Positions 54,512-63,861 of a stretch of 64,000 nt of DNA are shown piece by piece. A model generated the notes under the pieces. The model made no database searches and was not told the origin of the DNA. It worked only from the letters and a program-made list of their open reading frames with translations. Origin of the DNA: Nonomuraea wenchangensis (GTDB lineage Bacteria > Actinomycetota > Actinomycetes > Streptosporangiales > Streptosporangiaceae); NCBI RefSeq assembly GCF_900111685.1, contig NZ_FOHX01000009.1, positions 124,001 through 188,000 of the forward strand. Direction: 5' to 3'. Made by a program: the position numbers and the translations under genes. How positions within the stretch are numbered: the stretch's first letter is position 1; every line of letters starts with the position of its first letter.

Positions 54512-55909
54512 GTGCATCAGCCACAGCCACGAATTCTCCGCGAGCTGCGGGAGAGCGGACACGTCCACCGCACCGTGAAGGCCGAGGTCAGGGCGAACCT
54601 GCTGGCCAAGCTGCGGGCGGGCGAGCCGCGGTTCCCCGGCATCGTCGGCTTCGACGAAACGGTCCTGCCACATCTGGAGCGGGCTCTTCTCGCCGGGCAC
54701 GACCTGGTCCTCCTGGGCGAGCGCGGCCAGGGCAAGACCCGGCTCATCCGCACCGTCACCGGGCTGCTCGACGAGTGGACGCCGGTCGTCGAGGGGTGCG
54801 AGATCAACGACCATCCGTACGCGCCGGTCTGCACGCGCTGCCGTACGCTGGCGCGGGAGCTGGGCGAGGAGCTGCCGATCGCCTGGAAGCACCGCGACGA
54901 GCGCTACGGCGAGAAGCTGGCCACGCCCGACACCAGCGTGGGCGACCTGATCGGCGACATCGACCCGATCAAGATCGCCGAAGGCCGCACGCTCGGCGAC
55001 CCCGAGACCGTCCACTATGGGCTCGTGCCGCGCACCAACCGGGGCGTCTTCTCCGTCAACGAGCTGCCCGACCTGGCCGAACGCATCCAGGTGTCGCTGC
55101 TCAACGTGCTGGAGGAGCGCGACATCCAGGTCCGCGGCTACAACCTGCGCCTGCCGCTCGACATCCTGCTCATCGCCAGCGCCAACCCCGAGGACTACAC
55201 CAACCGCGGCCGGATCATCACCCCCCTGAAGGACCGCTTCGGCGCCGAGATCCGCACCCACTACCCGCTGACCGTCGAGGACGAGCTCACCCTCATCCGC
55301 CAGGAGTCCGTCCCGGACATCGGGGCCGACATCCCCGAGCACCTGGTCGAGGTGATCGCCCGCTTCACCCGCCTGGTACGCGAGTCCACCGCCGTGGACG
55401 CCCGTTCCGGCGTCTCCGCGCGCTTCTCGATCGCCGCCGCCGAGACGGCCGCCGCCTCCGCGGTGCGCCGCTCCGCCATCGCGGGCGAGGAGCAGGCCGT
55501 CACCCGCGTGGTCGACCTGGCCTGCGTGGTCCACAGCCTGCGCGGGAAGGTGGAGTTCGAGGTCAGCGAGGAGGGCAGGGAGACCGAGATCCTGGCCCAC
55601 CTGCTGCGCCGGGCGACGGCGGAGACGTTCCGCAACCGGCTGGGCGGCGCGGACCTGTCGGCGGTGACCGACAAGTTCGCCGAGGGCGGCCAGGTGGAGT
55701 CCGGCGAGCTGGTCCCGGCCGGCGAGCTGCTGCACCGCATGGGCCCGGTGACCGGCCTCGCCAAGATCATGTCGAGGCTGGGCATGGGCGCGGGCGAGGA
55801 GTCGCCCGGGCACGCGGCGGCGGCGCTGGAGTTCGCGCTTGAGGGGCTCTACCTCATGCGGCGCCTGTCGAAGGAGGACCTCGAAGGAACGGCCGTCTAC
55901 CGCACGTGA
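54512..55909 (+). CDS. MoxR/BchI-like AAA+ ATPase
   Basis: A 465-aa AAA+ ATPase of the magnesium-chelatase subunit I branch. Walker A is in LVLLGERGQGKTRLI. The expected Walker B region reads GVFSVNELPDLAERIQVSLLNVLEERDIQV; the sensor region is LIASANPEDYTNRGRIITPLKDRFGAEI. An insertion (CEINDHPYAPVCTRC, residues about 95-110) has a Cys-x12-Cys-x2-Cys arrangement that could bind a metal. MoxR ATPases act with VWA proteins to insert metals or remodel complexes; such a VWA protein lies at 56783. GTG start. Confidence 0.88.
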   Translation: MHQPQPRILRELRESGHVHRTVKAEVRANLLAKLRAGEPRFPGIVGFDETVLPHLERALLAGHDLVLLGERGQGKTRLIRTVTGLLDEWTPVVEGCEINDHPYAPVCTRCRTLARELGEELPIAWKHRDERYGEKLATPDTSVGDLIGDIDPIKIAEGRTLGDPETVHYGLVPRTNRGVFSVNELPDLAERIQVSLLNVLEERDIQVRGYNLRLPLDILLIASANPEDYTNRGRIITPLKDRFGAEIRTHYPLTVEDELTLIRQESVPDIGADIPEHLVEVIARFTRLVRESTAVDARSGVSARFSIAAAETAAASAVRRSAIAGEEQAVTRVVDLACVVHSLRGKVEFEVSEEGRETEILAHLLRRATAETFRNRLGGADLSAVTDKFAEGGQVESGELVPAGELLHRMGPVTGLAKIMSRLGMGAGEESPGHAAAALEFALEGLYLMRRLSKEDLEGTAVYRT

Positions 55910-55971
55910 ACGCGGGCGCGTTTTCCGGCGTCAAAGGGTGTGACTGATCGTTCCTGACGGGGGAGCCACCC

Positions 55972-56733
55972 ATGCGCCGTTCGCTTGCCTGCGCCACCGC
56001 CGCCGTCCTCGCCGCGGGCGCCTTCGCCGTGCCCGCGCGGGCCGCCACTCCCAGCACCTCGCTCAAGGTCGCGTACGGCTACGCCTGGCCCGACGGCAAG
56101 GGCCACCTCCGGATCGTGCCGAAGTCGGCCACGCTCGTGAAGGATGGGGGCTACCTCGGCTACCGGCTCAAGTCGATTGCCGGGGCCAAGGAGGTCCGGC
56201 TCGACTACACCAAGGCCACCGTCGGCCGGGTGACCGTGGCCTGCGACCTGAAGGAGACCGAGGGGCAGGTCGCGCTCGACGCGAAGGGGCTCGGCCGCAC
56301 CCGGTGCAAGCCCGCCGACCTGGCCGCCTCGCTGGGGAGCGGGGCGACGCCGATGCGCGTGGAGTACCAGGACGGGCGGGCCGTGCGGGTCAACGAGATC
56401 CTGATCTCCAACTGGCCGAACTCACGCACCGCCCGGGGCACGATCCAGCGCGTGGACGATCGTACGGTGCTGTTCGCGACGGGCGGGAAGACGTACAAAC
56501 TGGGTTACTCCTACATGATGTACTTCTACCGGACCACCGCCCGCTGTAAGGACGGCTGGCTGGCGGGCCGGCCGGTGAGCGCCGACCGCAATGGCCTCGG
56601 CACGCGGGCGTGCGACGCGGAGGACCTGACCAGAGCCCTGCGGTCGGTCAGGCACCCCGTGCTCGCGAAGCTGCGCTACTCGCCCGAGACCGGCGGCGTC
56701 GACGAGGTCTGGGAGGTCTACGGGGACGCGTAG
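55972..56733 (+). CDS. Secreted protein of unknown function
   Basis: A 253-aa exported protein. The signal peptide is clear (MRRSLACATAAVLAAGAFAVPARA, cleavage near 25). The mature part has four cysteines (ACDLKET, RTRCKPADL, ARCKDGW, TRACDAEDL), two repeats of a similar half (around 75-120 and 195-240, each with C-x-x-x-DL), suggesting duplicated domains and two disulfides. No family is recognised. It sits between the AAA ATPase and its VWA partner, and its product is outside the cytoplasm where those act. Confidence 0.72.
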   Translation: MRRSLACATAAVLAAGAFAVPARAATPSTSLKVAYGYAWPDGKGHLRIVPKSATLVKDGGYLGYRLKSIAGAKEVRLDYTKATVGRVTVACDLKETEGQVALDAKGLGRTRCKPADLAASLGSGATPMRVEYQDGRAVRVNEILISNWPNSRTARGTIQRVDDRTVLFATGGKTYKLGYSYMMYFYRTTARCKDGWLAGRPVSADRNGLGTRACDAEDLTRALRSVRHPVLAKLRYSPETGGVDEVWEVYGDA

Positions 56734-56782
56734 GGCCGGCCCCGCAGCGAGAACGGACATTCCGGGTTAGCGTGGTGGGGTG

Positions 56783-58741
56783 ATGGCCTACCGCTATGGC
56801 GAGTACCACGACGGCCCCGACCCTCTCGCTCCCCCCTACGACGTGCGGGCGGCGCTGGACGAGATGGGCGACGCGATCCTGTCGGGCTCGACGCCGGTCC
56901 ACGCCCTGCGCGACCTGCTCAAGCGCGGCCTGCCCGGCGCGCAGGACCGCCGCGGCCTCGACGACATGCTCAGGGAGGTCCGGCGGCGCCGCCGCGACCT
57001 GCGCGAGCGCGGGCGGCTCGACGGCACGCTGGAGAAGGCCCGCGCACTGCTGGACAAGGCCATCGGCCAGGAGCGGGCCGAGTTGTTCCCCGACCCGTCC
57101 GACGACGCGCGGATGCGGGAGGCGGGCCTCGACGCGCTCCCCGACGACACCGCGAGCGCCATCCAGGAGCTGAGCACGTACGACTGGCGCTCCGGCGCCG
57201 CCCGCCAGACCTTCGAGGAGCTGCGCGGCCTGCTGCGCCGCGAGGTCCTCGACGCGCAGTTCCGCGGGCTCCGCGACGCCCTGGCCAACCCCGACCCGGA
57301 GGCCATGGAACGCGTCCGCCAGATGATGGCGGACCTCAACGACATGCTGGACAAGGACGCCCGCGGCCAGCACACCCAGGCCGACTTCACCGCGTTCATG
57401 GACAAGTACGGCGACCTGTTCCCCGAGAAGCCCCGCAACCTCGAAGAACTGGTCGACATCCTGGCCCGCCGCGCCGCCGCCACGCAGCGCATGCTCGCCT
57501 CGATGACGCCGCGCCAGCGCGAGGAGCTGAGCAACCTCATCAACCAGACGCTGGAGCAGACCGGGCTCTCGGACCAGATGCGCCGCCTCGGCGAGGCCCT
57601 CTACTCCCGCCGCCCCGACCTGGCCTGGAACGCCCCCGAACGCCTCACCGGCGAGGAGCCGCTCGGCATGGGCGACGCCGTGACCGCGCTGGAGGAGCTG
57701 GCCGACCTGACCCAGCTCGAGACGGCGCTGCGCCAGGACTATCCGGGCGCGCGGCTCGACGACGTGGACGAGGCTGCCGTACGCCGCGCGCTCGGCCGCT
57801 CCGCCGTGGACGACCTGGAGGCGCTCAAGCGCATCGAACGCGAGCTGGAGGAGCAGGGCTACCTGCTGCGCCGCCGCGGCAAGCTGGAGCTCACCCCGAA
57901 GGCGGTGCGCCGGCTCGGCGAGACCGCGCTGCGCCGGGTGTTCTCCTCGCTGGACGCGGGCCGGCGCGGCGACCACGACCAGCACGACGCCGGCTCGGCC
58001 GGGGAGCTCACGGGCTCGTCGCGGCCGTGGCGGTTCGGCGACGAGCAGCCGATCGACGTAGTCCGCACCCTGGTCAACGGCGTGCGGCGGGGCGGGGTGG
58101 CATCAGGGGGCGGCGCGGCGGTGCGCCTGTCCGTGGACGACTTCGAGGTGGCCGAGACCGAACGCCGGACGGCCGCGGCGGTGTGCCTGCTGGTGGACCT
58201 GTCGTACTCGATGGCGCTGCGCGGCACCTGGGCCGCCGCCAAGCAGACCGCCCTCGCCCTGCAGGCGCTGGTGGCCTCGAAGTTCCCGCAGGACGCCGTA
58301 CAGATCATCGGCTTCTCCAACTACGCGCGGGTGCTGCAGCCGGACGAGCTGGCCGGGCTCGACTGGGACATGGTCCAGGGCACCAACCTGCACCACGCCC
58401 TGCTGATCGCCGGCCGCCACCTCGACCGCCATCCCGACTTCGAGCCGGTGGTGCTGGTCGTCACCGACGGCGAGCCGACCGCGCATCTCATGCGCAACGG
58501 CCGCCCCGCCTTCGAGTGGCCGCCGTCGCACGAGACGCTGGAGCTCACCCTCGCCGAGATCGACAAGATGACCCGGCGGCGGGCCACGCTCAACGTCTTC
58601 ATGCTGGCCGCCGACGACCGGCTGAAGGAGTTCGTGGACGAGGTGGCGCGCCGCAACGGCGGCCGGGTGTTCTCGCCGAGCGCCGAGCGGCTGGGCGAGT
58701 ACGTCGTCAGCGACTTCCTCCGCCTGCGCCGCGCCCGCTGA
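56783..58741 (+). CDS. VWA-domain protein, partner of the AAA+ ATPase
   Basis: A 652-aa protein. The long helical N-terminus (about 1-440) includes EEPLGMGDAVTALEELADLTQLE and charged stretches. The C-terminal von Willebrand A domain (about 460-652) has an intact metal-ion motif, LLVDLSYSMAL (DxSxS), plus the conserved Thr and Asp in QGTNLHHALLIAG and VVLVVTDGEPTAH. With the BchI-like ATPase upstream this forms a MoxR-VWA type pair. GTG 56780 and ATG 56783 are both possible. Confidence 0.88.
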   Translation: MAYRYGEYHDGPDPLAPPYDVRAALDEMGDAILSGSTPVHALRDLLKRGLPGAQDRRGLDDMLREVRRRRRDLRERGRLDGTLEKARALLDKAIGQERAELFPDPSDDARMREAGLDALPDDTASAIQELSTYDWRSGAARQTFEELRGLLRREVLDAQFRGLRDALANPDPEAMERVRQMMADLNDMLDKDARGQHTQADFTAFMDKYGDLFPEKPRNLEELVDILARRAAATQRMLASMTPRQREELSNLINQTLEQTGLSDQMRRLGEALYSRRPDLAWNAPERLTGEEPLGMGDAVTALEELADLTQLETALRQDYPGARLDDVDEAAVRRALGRSAVDDLEALKRIERELEEQGYLLRRRGKLELTPKAVRRLGETALRRVFSSLDAGRRGDHDQHDAGSAGELTGSSRPWRFGDEQPIDVVRTLVNGVRRGGVASGGGAAVRLSVDDFEVAETERRTAAAVCLLVDLSYSMALRGTWAAAKQTALALQALVASKFPQDAVQIIGFSNYARVLQPDELAGLDWDMVQGTNLHHALLIAGRHLDRHPDFEPVVLVVTDGEPTAHLMRNGRPAFEWPPSHETLELTLAEIDKMTRRRATLNVFMLAADDRLKEFVDEVARRNGGRVFSPSAERLGEYVVSDFLRLRRAR

Positions 58742-58775
58742 CTTTCTGTCGGTGCCGGCTGACAGACTCCCGGTC

Positions 58776-59231
58776 ATGACCGACGTACTGCTCAGAGACG
58801 TGGTGGAGGAAGACCTGGAGGTGTTCCTGGAGCAGGAGCACGATCCGGAGGCCGTCCGGCGGTCCCGGTTCCCCGCCCGGCCCCGGGAGCGCTTCCTCAC
58901 CCACTGGCGCACCCGGGTCCTCGGCGACCCGGCCAACCGCGTGCGCGCGATCGAGGCCGACGGCCGGCTCGCCGGCAACCTCGTGGCCTGGTGGGAGGAG
59001 GATCGGCGCTTCATCGGCTACTGGATGGGGCGCGAGTTCTGGGGGCGCGGCATCGGCACCCGCGCGCTCGGCCTCTTCCTCGCCGAGGAGCCGGTCCGCC
59101 CGCTCTACGCCGACCCGCACGGCGGCAACACCGCGTCGGTGCGCCTGCTCGAACGGCACGGCTTCCGGCGGGAAGGCACGGTCCGGCACGGCGACGACGA
59201 GCACGTCATGCTCGTGCTGCGCTCGGAGTGA
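58776..59231 (+). CDS. GNAT N-acetyltransferase
   Basis: A 151-aa GNAT enzyme of the RimJ/L-like type: VLLRDVVEEDLEVFLEQEHDPEAVRR, RFIGYWMGREFWGRGIGTRALGLFLAEE (acetyl-CoA loop GRGIGT) and NTASVRLLERHGFRREGTVRHG. It acetylates an unknown amine. ATG at 58776 begins at the fold. Its 3' end overlaps the convergent membrane-protein gene by 26 bp. Confidence 0.88.
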   Translation: MTDVLLRDVVEEDLEVFLEQEHDPEAVRRSRFPARPRERFLTHWRTRVLGDPANRVRAIEADGRLAGNLVAWWEEDRRFIGYWMGREFWGRGIGTRALGLFLAEEPVRPLYADPHGGNTASVRLLERHGFRREGTVRHGDDEHVMLVLRSE

Positions 59232-59892
59232 CCGCGGCGGGCTGCTCACCCGCCCACTCGGCGTCCGTCATCCGGATCATCCGCATGCCGGCGTACCCGA
59301 AGGCCACCAGCAGGATGACCGGCCCGCCGAGGCCGAGCACCAGGTTCCACTGGCTGGCGCCCACCAGCCAGATCACGATGCCCGCGAGCACCGCGACGGG
59401 AAACCACCATCCGGCCCGCCCGTCCCAGGCGTAGGCGACCGCGACCAGCACCAGGCCGAGGAACGATCCGATCATGCCGGGCAGCTGCCAGGCGGCGATC
59501 ATCGCCGGCTGCGCGGCGTCCTGCATGATCTTCTCGGCCTGCTCCACCGGCAGGGCCTGGAAGAGCACGATGTCGAAGAAGTCGGAGATCATCAGCGACG
59601 AGAAGTTGATCAGCCCGATGACCGTCACCGCGCCCGCGAGATTGGCCAGCACCACGCCCCTGCGCCGGACGAGGTGCACCAGCCCGATCACGCCCGGCAC
59701 GAACAGCACCCAGCAGTAGTGCAGCAGCGTGGCGCTGACGCCGACGGCGGCGGGGTTGTTGGCGTAGACGAGAGGGTCGGTGACTCCAGGCTCGCTGGGG
59801 TCGGTGATCATGCCGAGGAGCAGGCAGAGGGGGGCGAGCAGGAGGCTCACCCCGGCCGCGGTGCGGCGGAAGGCACTTGCGTTGGTAAGCAT
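59206..59892 (-). CDS. DUF4386-like integral membrane protein
   Basis: A 228-aa protein with about six to seven membrane helices: GVSLLLAPLCLLLGMI, LLHYCWVLFVPGVIGLVHLV, GAVTVIGLINFSSLMISDFFDIVLFQ, GMIGSFLGLVLVAVAYAW and two at the C-terminus. Function is unknown. Start is the ATG at 59892. The 259-bp gap between its start and the divergent histidine kinase (59893-60151) is extremely GC-rich and holds no gene that I can support. Confidence 0.75.
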   Translation of the reverse strand: MLTNASAFRRTAAGVSLLLAPLCLLLGMITDPSEPGVTDPLVYANNPAAVGVSATLLHYCWVLFVPGVIGLVHLVRRRGVVLANLAGAVTVIGLINFSSLMISDFFDIVLFQALPVEQAEKIMQDAAQPAMIAAWQLPGMIGSFLGLVLVAVAYAWDGRAGWWFPVAVLAGIVIWLVGASQWNLVLGLGGPVILLVAFGYAGMRMIRMTDAEWAGEQPAAVTPSAARA

Positions 59893-60151
59893 GGGGTGGA
59901 CCGTACGGAGCGGTCGCACGACCCGTCGTCAAAGCAGCCTTTGACCGGGGGTCCCCCGCCCGACGGATTCCCGACCCCGCCCCCTCCCCACACCCGCCCC
60001 GGCCGCAGGGCGGTGAGCGGCGGGCGCGCGACGCCGGAAGGGCGCTGACCGGCAGGCCCGGCGCTCGCGGGGCGGTGGCCGGCGGCGCCTTGCCAGGCGT
60101 CGGAGGCCCTTCTGGAACGGTGCAGCCGGTGCGGCGGCTACCCTCGGCCTC

Positions 60152-61393
60152 ATGCTCCGCCGGCACTCACGTCCCCCTGCCGTAGCCCCCGACTCCATCC
60201 TGGCCGACACCCCCACCGCACCCTCCGACTCCTCCACCGCCACGGGCGAAGGACGGATCCCGGCGTTCCTTCCCCCCTCGTCCGTCGACTGGCTCGTCGC
60301 CGTGGTCGTGGCGTTGTTCGCGGTCGCCGAGGAGCTGAGCGAGCGCGGCATGGCGCCCCAGCGCGAGCATGCCGCCTGGTGGGCGGTGGCGGGGTTGGTG
60401 GCGGCGGCCGGGGTGCTGTACCGGCGGCGGGCCCCGTTCGCCGTCCTGGTCGGCTACTCCGCCGCGAACGTCGCCGTCTTCGCCGTCTCGGCCGCCCCCG
60501 CCGGGGCCTGGCAGTTCTACACGCAGCTCGTGCTGCTGTTCACCCTCCTGTCGGAGGTGCCGATCCGCAGCCCCAAGGTCGCCGTCGGCGCGGTCGCGAC
60601 CGGCGCGTACGTCGTCGCCATGCTGATCAACAGCACGGGGTCGCCCGGCCCCGGCGACTTCGCCGTGGCGCTGGTGATGACCGCCATCGCGGCCGGGGCC
60701 GGCCTCGCCGTACGCCGCCACCGGGTGCTCGCCGTCCAGGCGGCGGAGCGCGGCGAGCTGCTGGCCCGCGAGGCCGTCGCCGAGGAACGCGCCCGCCTGG
60801 CCCGCGAGCTGCACGACATCGTGGCCCACAGCGTCAGCGTGATGACCATGCAGACCGGCGCCGTACGCCTGATGCTCGCCCCCGGCCAGGACCGCGAGCG
60901 CGAGACGCTGACCACGGTCGAGGAGACCGGCCGCGCCGCCCTCATCGAGCTGCGCCGCATGGTCGGCCTGCTCCGCACCGCCGACGACGACCGCCTGAGC
61001 CCGCGCGCCGGGCTCGGCCGCCTCGACGACCTCCTCGACCAGGTACGCGCGGCGGGCCTCGACGTGACCCTGGACGTACGCGGCGAGCCGGCGCCACTGG
61101 CCGCGGGCCTCGATCTGTCGGCGTACCGCATCGTGCAGGAGGCCCTGACCAACGCGCTCAAGCACGCCGGCCCGACGAGGGCCGCGGTGACGATCGACCA
61201 CCGTCCCGGCGAGCTGCGCCTGTCCGTCGCCAACGAGGCCCCCGCCCACAGACCGCTCGGCGCGCCGGGCGCGCCCGGTGGGGGCCACGGGCTGATCGGC
61301 ATGCGTGAGCGGGCGGCCCTGTTCGACGGCACCCTCACGGCCGCCCCGCTGCCCTCGGGCGGCTTCGAGGTACGGGCGGTGCTCCCGCTGTGA
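60152..61393 (+). CDS. NarL-type sensor histidine kinase
   Basis: A 413-aa kinase with a Pro/Ser-rich cytoplasmic head (1-45), about five membrane helices (45-180) and a cytoplasmic HisKA_3 domain with the phosphorylation site in ERARLARELHDIVAHSVSVMTMQ. The ATPase domain has YRIVQEALTNALKHAGPTRA and GHGLIGMRERAALFDG. The absence of a large external loop suggests sensing within the membrane. The stop overlaps the partner's GTG (61390), so the pair is coupled. Confidence 0.92.
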   Translation: MLRRHSRPPAVAPDSILADTPTAPSDSSTATGEGRIPAFLPPSSVDWLVAVVVALFAVAEELSERGMAPQREHAAWWAVAGLVAAAGVLYRRRAPFAVLVGYSAANVAVFAVSAAPAGAWQFYTQLVLLFTLLSEVPIRSPKVAVGAVATGAYVVAMLINSTGSPGPGDFAVALVMTAIAAGAGLAVRRHRVLAVQAAERGELLAREAVAEERARLARELHDIVAHSVSVMTMQTGAVRLMLAPGQDRERETLTTVEETGRAALIELRRMVGLLRTADDDRLSPRAGLGRLDDLLDQVRAAGLDVTLDVRGEPAPLAAGLDLSAYRIVQEALTNALKHAGPTRAAVTIDHRPGELRLSVANEAPAHRPLGAPGAPGGGHGLIGMRERAALFDGTLTAAPLPSGGFEVRAVLPL

Positions 61394-62091
61394 GCGACGC
61401 GACCTCTATGAGCGACGTGACCGAGCCGCGGCCGATCGGTGTCCTGATCGCCGACGACCAGGCCATGATCCGCGCCGGGCTCCGCCTGATGCTGGAGACC
61501 CAGCCCGACCTCGCCGTGGTGGCCGAGGCCGCCGACGGCCGGCAGGCGGTGGAGCTGGCCCGCGCCCACCGCCCGGACGTCGCGCTGCTCGACATCGCCA
61601 TGCCGCACGTCAACGGCCTGGAGGCCGCCCGCCGCATCCTGTCCGCGAACCCGGCGCCCCGCGTGATCATGCTCACCATGTACGACACGGACGACAACCT
61701 CGACCGTTCCCTGCACGCGGGCGTCAGCGGCTTCCTGTTGAAAGGCTCGCCCCCGGAGCACCTGTTCGCCGCCGTGCGGAGCGCCGCCCGGGGGGAGATC
61801 CTGCTCGACCCGGCGGTGACCGGCCGCGTCGTGGACGCCTACCGCCGTACGTCGCCGCCCCCGCAGACGCCGCCCGGCTCGGCGCTGACCGCCCGCGAGC
61901 AGCAGGTGCTCCGGCTGATCGCGGGCGGCCTGTCCAACGCCGAGATCGCCGCCGCCCTCGCCATCGCCGAAGCCACCGTGAGCACCCATCTCAACCGGCT
62001 GCTGGCCAAGCTCGGCCTCCGCGACCGCGCCCAGGTGGTGCGCCACGCCTACGAGACGGGCCTCGTCCGCCCCGGTGAGCCTCCGCCCTGA
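61390..62091 (+). CDS. NarL/LuxR-type response regulator
   Basis: A 233-aa regulator. The receiver domain (15-135) has LIADDQAMIRAGLRLML, the phospho-Asp in VALLDIAMPHVNGLEA, and Lys in SGFLLKGSPPEHL. The C-terminal LuxR HTH (about 165-225) reads LTAREQQVLRLIAGGLSNAEIAAALAIAEATVSTHLNRLLAKLGLRDR. It should be phosphorylated by the coupled kinase upstream. GTG start; an ATG (61408) is a possible alternative. Confidence 0.93.
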   Translation: MSDATSMSDVTEPRPIGVLIADDQAMIRAGLRLMLETQPDLAVVAEAADGRQAVELARAHRPDVALLDIAMPHVNGLEAARRILSANPAPRVIMLTMYDTDDNLDRSLHAGVSGFLLKGSPPEHLFAAVRSAARGEILLDPAVTGRVVDAYRRTSPPPQTPPGSALTAREQQVLRLIAGGLSNAEIAAALAIAEATVSTHLNRLLAKLGLRDRAQVVRHAYETGLVRPGEPPP

Positions 62092-62143
62092 AAGTGCCGA
62101 ACGAGGAAGCGTCTCGTCCGCGTTCGGGGTGAGGGTGGAAAGC

Positions 62144-63298
62144 ATGAACGATGCGATTCACCCGTTCCGGGTCGACATTCCGCAGGCCGAGCTCGACGAG
62201 CTCGCCGCCCGCCTGGCGAGCACCCGGTGGCCCGGCGAGCTGCCCGGCGTCGGCTGGTCGTACGGCGTTGCCCAGGGCCACCTCGAAGAGCTGGTGCGCT
62301 ACTGGCGGACCGAGTACGACTGGCGCCGCCACGAGGCCCGGCTCAACTCCTTCCCCCAGTTCACCACCACGATCGACGGCCAGAACATCCACTTCCTGCA
62401 CGTACGCTCCCCCGAGCCGGACGCGATCCCGCTGATCATCACGCACGGCTGGCCCAGCACCGTGTACGAGTTCCTCGACCTCATCGGCCCGCTGACCGAC
62501 CCGCGCGGGCACGGCGCGGACCAGGCTCCCGCCTTCCACCTCGTCATCCCGTCGGTGCCCGGGTTCGCGTTCTCCGGCCCGACCGGGGAGACCGGCTGGG
62601 GCGTGAACCGGGTCGCGCGGGCCTGGGCGGAGCTCATGCGCCGTCTCGGCTACGAGCGCTACGGCGCCCAGGGCGGCGACTTCGGCAGCATGGTCTCGCC
62701 CGAGCTCGGCCGCCACGCCCCGGACAAGGTCATCGGCGTACACGTGAACGCGCTGGCCAACGCCTCGACGCCGACCGACCCCGAGGACCTGGACCGGTTG
62801 TCGGAGTCCGAGCGGGAGCTGGCCCGCGAGCAGGAGGCGTGGTGGTACACGCACTCCGGCTACGCCACCCAGATGTCGACCCGGCCGCAGACGCTGGCGT
62901 ACGCGCTGAACGACTCCCCCGCCGGGCAGCTCGCCTGGAACCTGGAGTGGTACGTGGACTGGGACCCGGCGAACAAGGTGCAGACCCCGGTGGACCGCGA
63001 CGTCCTTCTCACGGACGTGACGATCTTCTGGCTGACCCGGACGACGGGCTCGGCGGCCCGGCTCTACTACGAGGGCGGCGACGAGGGGTGGGGCAAGCGT
63101 CCGGCCCCGTCAGGGGTGCCGACGGGAGTGGCCAACTTCCCGGGGGACAAGGCGCTGCGCGGCCTGGCCGAGCTGTCGCACTCGATCGTGCACTGGTCCA
63201 CGCCGCCGCGCGGCGGCCACTTCGCCTCGGTGCAGGCCCCCGACCTGCTGGTCGAGGACATCCGTACGTTCTTCGCGATGGCGAACAGCCGACGATAG
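62144..63298 (+). CDS. Epoxide hydrolase, EHN-domain type
   Basis: A 384-aa protein of the microsomal-type epoxide hydrolase family: an EHN domain (1-110; HPFRVDIPQAELDELAARLASTRWP) followed by the alpha/beta core. Oxyanion HGWP is in IITHGWPSTVYEF, the nucleophilic Asp in YGAQGGDFGSMVSPELG and the catalytic His in RGGHFASVQAPDLL. It opens epoxides to diols through an ester intermediate. The ATG at 62144 lies behind GGTGGAAAG. Its stop is two bases from the convergent next stop. Confidence 0.92.
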   Translation: MNDAIHPFRVDIPQAELDELAARLASTRWPGELPGVGWSYGVAQGHLEELVRYWRTEYDWRRHEARLNSFPQFTTTIDGQNIHFLHVRSPEPDAIPLIITHGWPSTVYEFLDLIGPLTDPRGHGADQAPAFHLVIPSVPGFAFSGPTGETGWGVNRVARAWAELMRRLGYERYGAQGGDFGSMVSPELGRHAPDKVIGVHVNALANASTPTDPEDLDRLSESERELAREQEAWWYTHSGYATQMSTRPQTLAYALNDSPAGQLAWNLEWYVDWDPANKVQTPVDRDVLLTDVTIFWLTRTTGSAARLYYEGGDEGWGKRPAPSGVPTGVANFPGDKALRGLAELSHSIVHWSTPPRGGHFASVQAPDLLVEDIRTFFAMANSRR

Positions 63299-63299
63299 G

Positions 63300-63722
63300 T
63301 CAGGCGTCGACGAGGGGCGTGTAGAAGGCCAGAGCGAGATCGAAGCCGTCACGGCAGTTGCGGTGGGAGCGGTAGCAGGGGCGCCAGGCCGTACTGGCGC
63401 CCACCCCGGCGCGCGCGTCGGCCAGCGCTCCGGGCACCCGCTCGGGACGCGGCAGCAGCCCGTTGCCGAGATAACGCACGCCCGCCAGCTCGGTGTGGGA
63501 GCCACGGCCGCCGGCCACGAAGGCGCCGAGGCGCCAGCCGCTCTCCTCGTCCCACACCAGCGCGCTGTCGTCGGCGAGCTTGAGGGTGGCGTCACGCGGA
63601 TCGCACGGCCCCTCCCACCAGTCCGCGACCTCGGCCCCGAGCTGGTCGACGACCTGGCGCACGTAGCTGATCGGCTGCTGCAGCCACTCGTCGCTGTACG
63701 GCTCGACATGCCTGATGGCCAC
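63300..63722 (-). CDS. DUF6292-like protein
   Basis: A 140-aa protein: YSDEWLQQPISYVRQVVDQLGAEVADWWEG, then CDPRDATLKLADDSALVWDEESGWRLGAFV and a Pro/Arg-rich region. This is the pattern of a family (DUF6292) abundant in actinomycetes, often near small conserved regulator genes; function unknown. The GTG at 63722 is chosen because GGGGG lies upstream with eight-base spacing; a GTG at 63734 is possible. Confidence 0.65.
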   Translation of the reverse strand: MAIRHVEPYSDEWLQQPISYVRQVVDQLGAEVADWWEGPCDPRDATLKLADDSALVWDEESGWRLGAFVAGGRGSHTELAGVRYLGNGLLPRPERVPGALADARAGVGASTAWRPCYRSHRNCRDGFDLALAFYTPLVDA

Positions 63723-63759
63723 GGACGGCACCCCCTTGTGCCCAAACGGTAAGGAAAAA

Positions 63760-63770
63760 GGAACAGTTCC
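63760..63770. promoter_or_regulatory. Palindrome between the last divergent genes
   Basis: GGAAC-A-GTTCC is a perfect 11-bp palindrome in the 139-bp gap between the DUF6292-like gene and a small membrane protein gene. Either promoter could be its target; no regulator is adjacent. Confidence 0.35.
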
Positions 63771-63861
63771 CAACCCTACCCGCGCCCAACTTATTCCGTT
63801 GCACGGCCGTCTAGTCATTACGGACGATATTCCCGACGTACACGGGGAAGGAGGCGAGCCC

